Part shown: positions 6,169 to 7,076 of the stretch, piece after piece | Position numbering within the stretch: the first letter of the stretch is position 1 | Layout of the letters: each line of letters begins with the position of its first letter | Assembly (NCBI GenBank): GCA_003484265.1 | Contig: DNDO01000127.1 | Location: 4,945-12,020, forward strand | Direction: 5' to 3' | From: Anaerolineae bacterium | GTDB lineage: Bacteria > Chloroflexota > Anaerolineae > Anaerolineales > Villigracilaceae | DNA: 7,076 nucleotides | Made by a program: the position numbers and the translations under genes | Notes under the pieces: generated by a model | The model's database searches: none | What the model was told of the DNA's origin: nothing | Seen by the model: only the letters and a program-made list of their open reading frames with translations

Positions 6169-6726
6169 TCAATCAGTTTTTCTACTCTCGATATTTTCTG
6201 GTCGAGGTAGGTGTTTTCGAATCTGTTCCGGCAGCAATCGTCCGATGCCGAAGGCGATCAAGGTTGTGACGATTTTATCAACAGGTTCCACAACAAGGAA
6301 GTATGAAGGGTTGAAGGAGATTTCTCCGAATATCTTTTCCGCGATCAAGGAGGAGAAGATGGAAGCGATCAGCGCGAGGAGAATCCCAACGATCACGACC
6401 TTCCACCAGTGTTTGAACCAGCCTGCCATTGCAAAGAAACCTGCTGCCAAACCGATCAACATAGGTACGGGCCAATATGGGATATAGCCCGGAGATACAA
6501 TGCCAAGGATCACATTTGTAATAACACCTGTGATCGCTCCCGCAAACGGACCCGCAACAATGGCAATGAATATCGTCCCGATGGTATCCAGATAGAGTGG
6601 AGCATTTAGCCTGGTGATAACCCATCCGCCTGCGCCGTTGGCAATGATTGCGATGGGGATCAATATCCAGGTAATCGTTTTAAAATCCCGCTTGAAAATT
6701 TCAAGCAAAGTATTGTTCCTTGTCAT
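6169..6726 (-). CDS. ECF-type S component-like membrane protein, shorter paralogue
   Basis: The 185-aa membrane protein has about five hydrophobic segments, near residues 19-40, 47-76, 85-103, 109-132 and 145-165. It matches the longer paralogue along its whole length: TWILIPIAI (19-27), YLDTIGTIFIAIVAGPFAGA (45-64), AGWFKHWWKV (101-110), VEPVDK (146-151), LPRPEN (173-178). It lacks that protein's first helix and final helix. It also lacks about 20 residues before VEPVDK, where the longer copy has a hydrophobic ITAYLLQTGQGVVQAVL segment. Its size is the usual one for ECF S subunits. The first Ala of the AxxxA pattern is Ile here. The gene starts 6 bases after the hydrolase stop codon, with no clear Shine-Dalgarno sequence, so it is probably translated by coupling. 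Substrate is unknown; a nucleoside or base is inferred from the hydrolase. Confidence 0.75.
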   Translation of the reverse strand: MTRNNTLLEIFKRDFKTITWILIPIAIIANGAGGWVITRLNAPLYLDTIGTIFIAIVAGPFAGAITGVITNVILGIVSPGYIPYWPVPMLIGLAAGFFAMAGWFKHWWKVVIVGILLALIASIFSSLIAEKIFGEISFNPSYFLVVEPVDKIVTTLIAFGIGRLLPEQIRKHLPRPENIESRKTD

Positions 6727-6732
6727 ATTGTT

Positions 6733-7076
6733 CTAGGCTTGGGAAACCTGCCGGGCCAGCCTCTCCATCCTCTCCAAAAACAACTCGATGAAATCGCGCG
6801 GACGCACGCCGAGAGCCACCTTCATGTTGGCAGGCTTTTTGTTGTAGTTGTAAAAATCCGCGAATGTTTTGCCCATCGAAACGCCGCCCGAAATATCTAC
6901 GTCAACGGGAAGTTCTTCATAATCGCATAACTCGGGAGCAAATGTCAATGCCAGCGCGAGCGGGTCGTTGATGATGCAGCCCTTGATGCCTTGAAAACTA
7001 TCGTGATACTCCATGTAAAAATTCGTCGTGTCCCTGATGAACGGCGGGACGGGCGAGTCGATCTTTAGCAGGCGTT
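6733..7076 (-). CDS. Nucleoside hydrolase, inosine/uridine-preferring family (C-terminal part; 5' end outside window)
   Basis: Only the last 113 codons are inside the window; the open frame continues to the right edge, so the gene starts beyond base 7076. Family proteins are about 300-320 aa and split the N-glycosidic bond of nucleosides to base and ribose in the cytosol. The visible part has GCIINDPLALALTFAPEL, equivalent to the family's GxPxHDPxAxA calcium and leaving-group motif, then VDVDISGGVSMGKTFADF and a closing VRPRDFIELFLERMERLARQ, typical of the C-terminal helices. The metal-binding Asp of that motif is kept, but the usual preceding His, which helps release purine bases in the inosine/uridine enzymes, is Asn. 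The N-terminal DTDxGxDD metal motif is outside the window. The stop is 6 bases before an S-component gene, suggesting that imported nucleosides are cleaved by this enzyme. Confidence 0.9.
   Translation of the reverse strand, partial: RLLKIDSPVPPFIRDTTNFYMEYHDSFQGIKGCIINDPLALALTFAPELCDYEELPVDVDISGGVSMGKTFADFYNYNKKPANMKVALGVRPRDFIELFLERMERLARQVSQA

Noticed and set aside
1..7076. CRISPR array, tRNA/rRNA genes, insertion sequences
   Set aside because: Nearly the whole window is coding on one strand; no spaced repeats, cloverleaf-like segments, transposase frames or flanking terminal repeats were seen by eye.

Overview
All ten protein genes in this window lie on the minus strand, so transcription runs from base 7076 toward base 1. 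The order is: nucleoside hydrolase (3' part only), two related ECF-type membrane S components, EcfT, two EcfA ATPases, a FemAB/GNAT-like acyltransferase, an isoprenylcysteine-methyltransferase-like membrane enzyme, a homologue of the Mycobacterium tuberculosis diterpene/tuberculosinyl transferase Rv3378c, and the first 78 codons of a class II diterpene cyclase resembling Rv3377c. Base composition is moderate. The gene content suggests a Chloroflexota bacterium, perhaps Anaerolineae, because a cyclase plus Rv3378c-like plus methyltransferase set is known to me from Herpetosiphon. That assignment is an inference: there is no rRNA or other marker here.

Bases 1-2769 are the striking part. Three genes are joined by 4-bp ATGA stop/start overlaps (methyltransferase to Rv3378c-like to cyclase), and the acyltransferase lies 15 bp upstream. 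In M. tuberculosis, Rv3377c cyclises geranylgeranyl diphosphate and Rv3378c transfers the product to adenosine (1-tuberculosinyladenosine) or releases it as tuberculosinol. The cassette here looks like a diterpenoid pathway with one methylation step and possibly one acylation step. The Rv3378c-like protein has Asn where my remembered Rv3378c sequence has the catalytic Asp34, so its exact chemistry is open.

Bases 2843-7076 encode an ECF transporter: EcfT, two ATPases (one with a degenerate ABC signature, LSPTW), and a tandem pair of S-like membrane proteins preceded by a nucleoside hydrolase. A strong intrinsic terminator between the S genes and ecfT splits this region into two transcription units. 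ecfT has a TATAAT box 8 bases before its ATG and no Shine-Dalgarno sequence, so it may be read from a leaderless mRNA. The hydrolase suggests that the transported substrate is a nucleoside or related base, but the substrate is not shown by sequence.

No terminator is visible between the ECF ATPase genes and the diterpenoid cassette, so the two may be partly co-transcribed. A candidate promoter for the cassette overlaps the end of the second ATPase gene. Whether nucleoside uptake or salvage is linked to a terpenyl-nucleoside product is the main hypothesis raised by the window. No tRNA, rRNA, CRISPR array, insertion sequence or other mobile element was seen.
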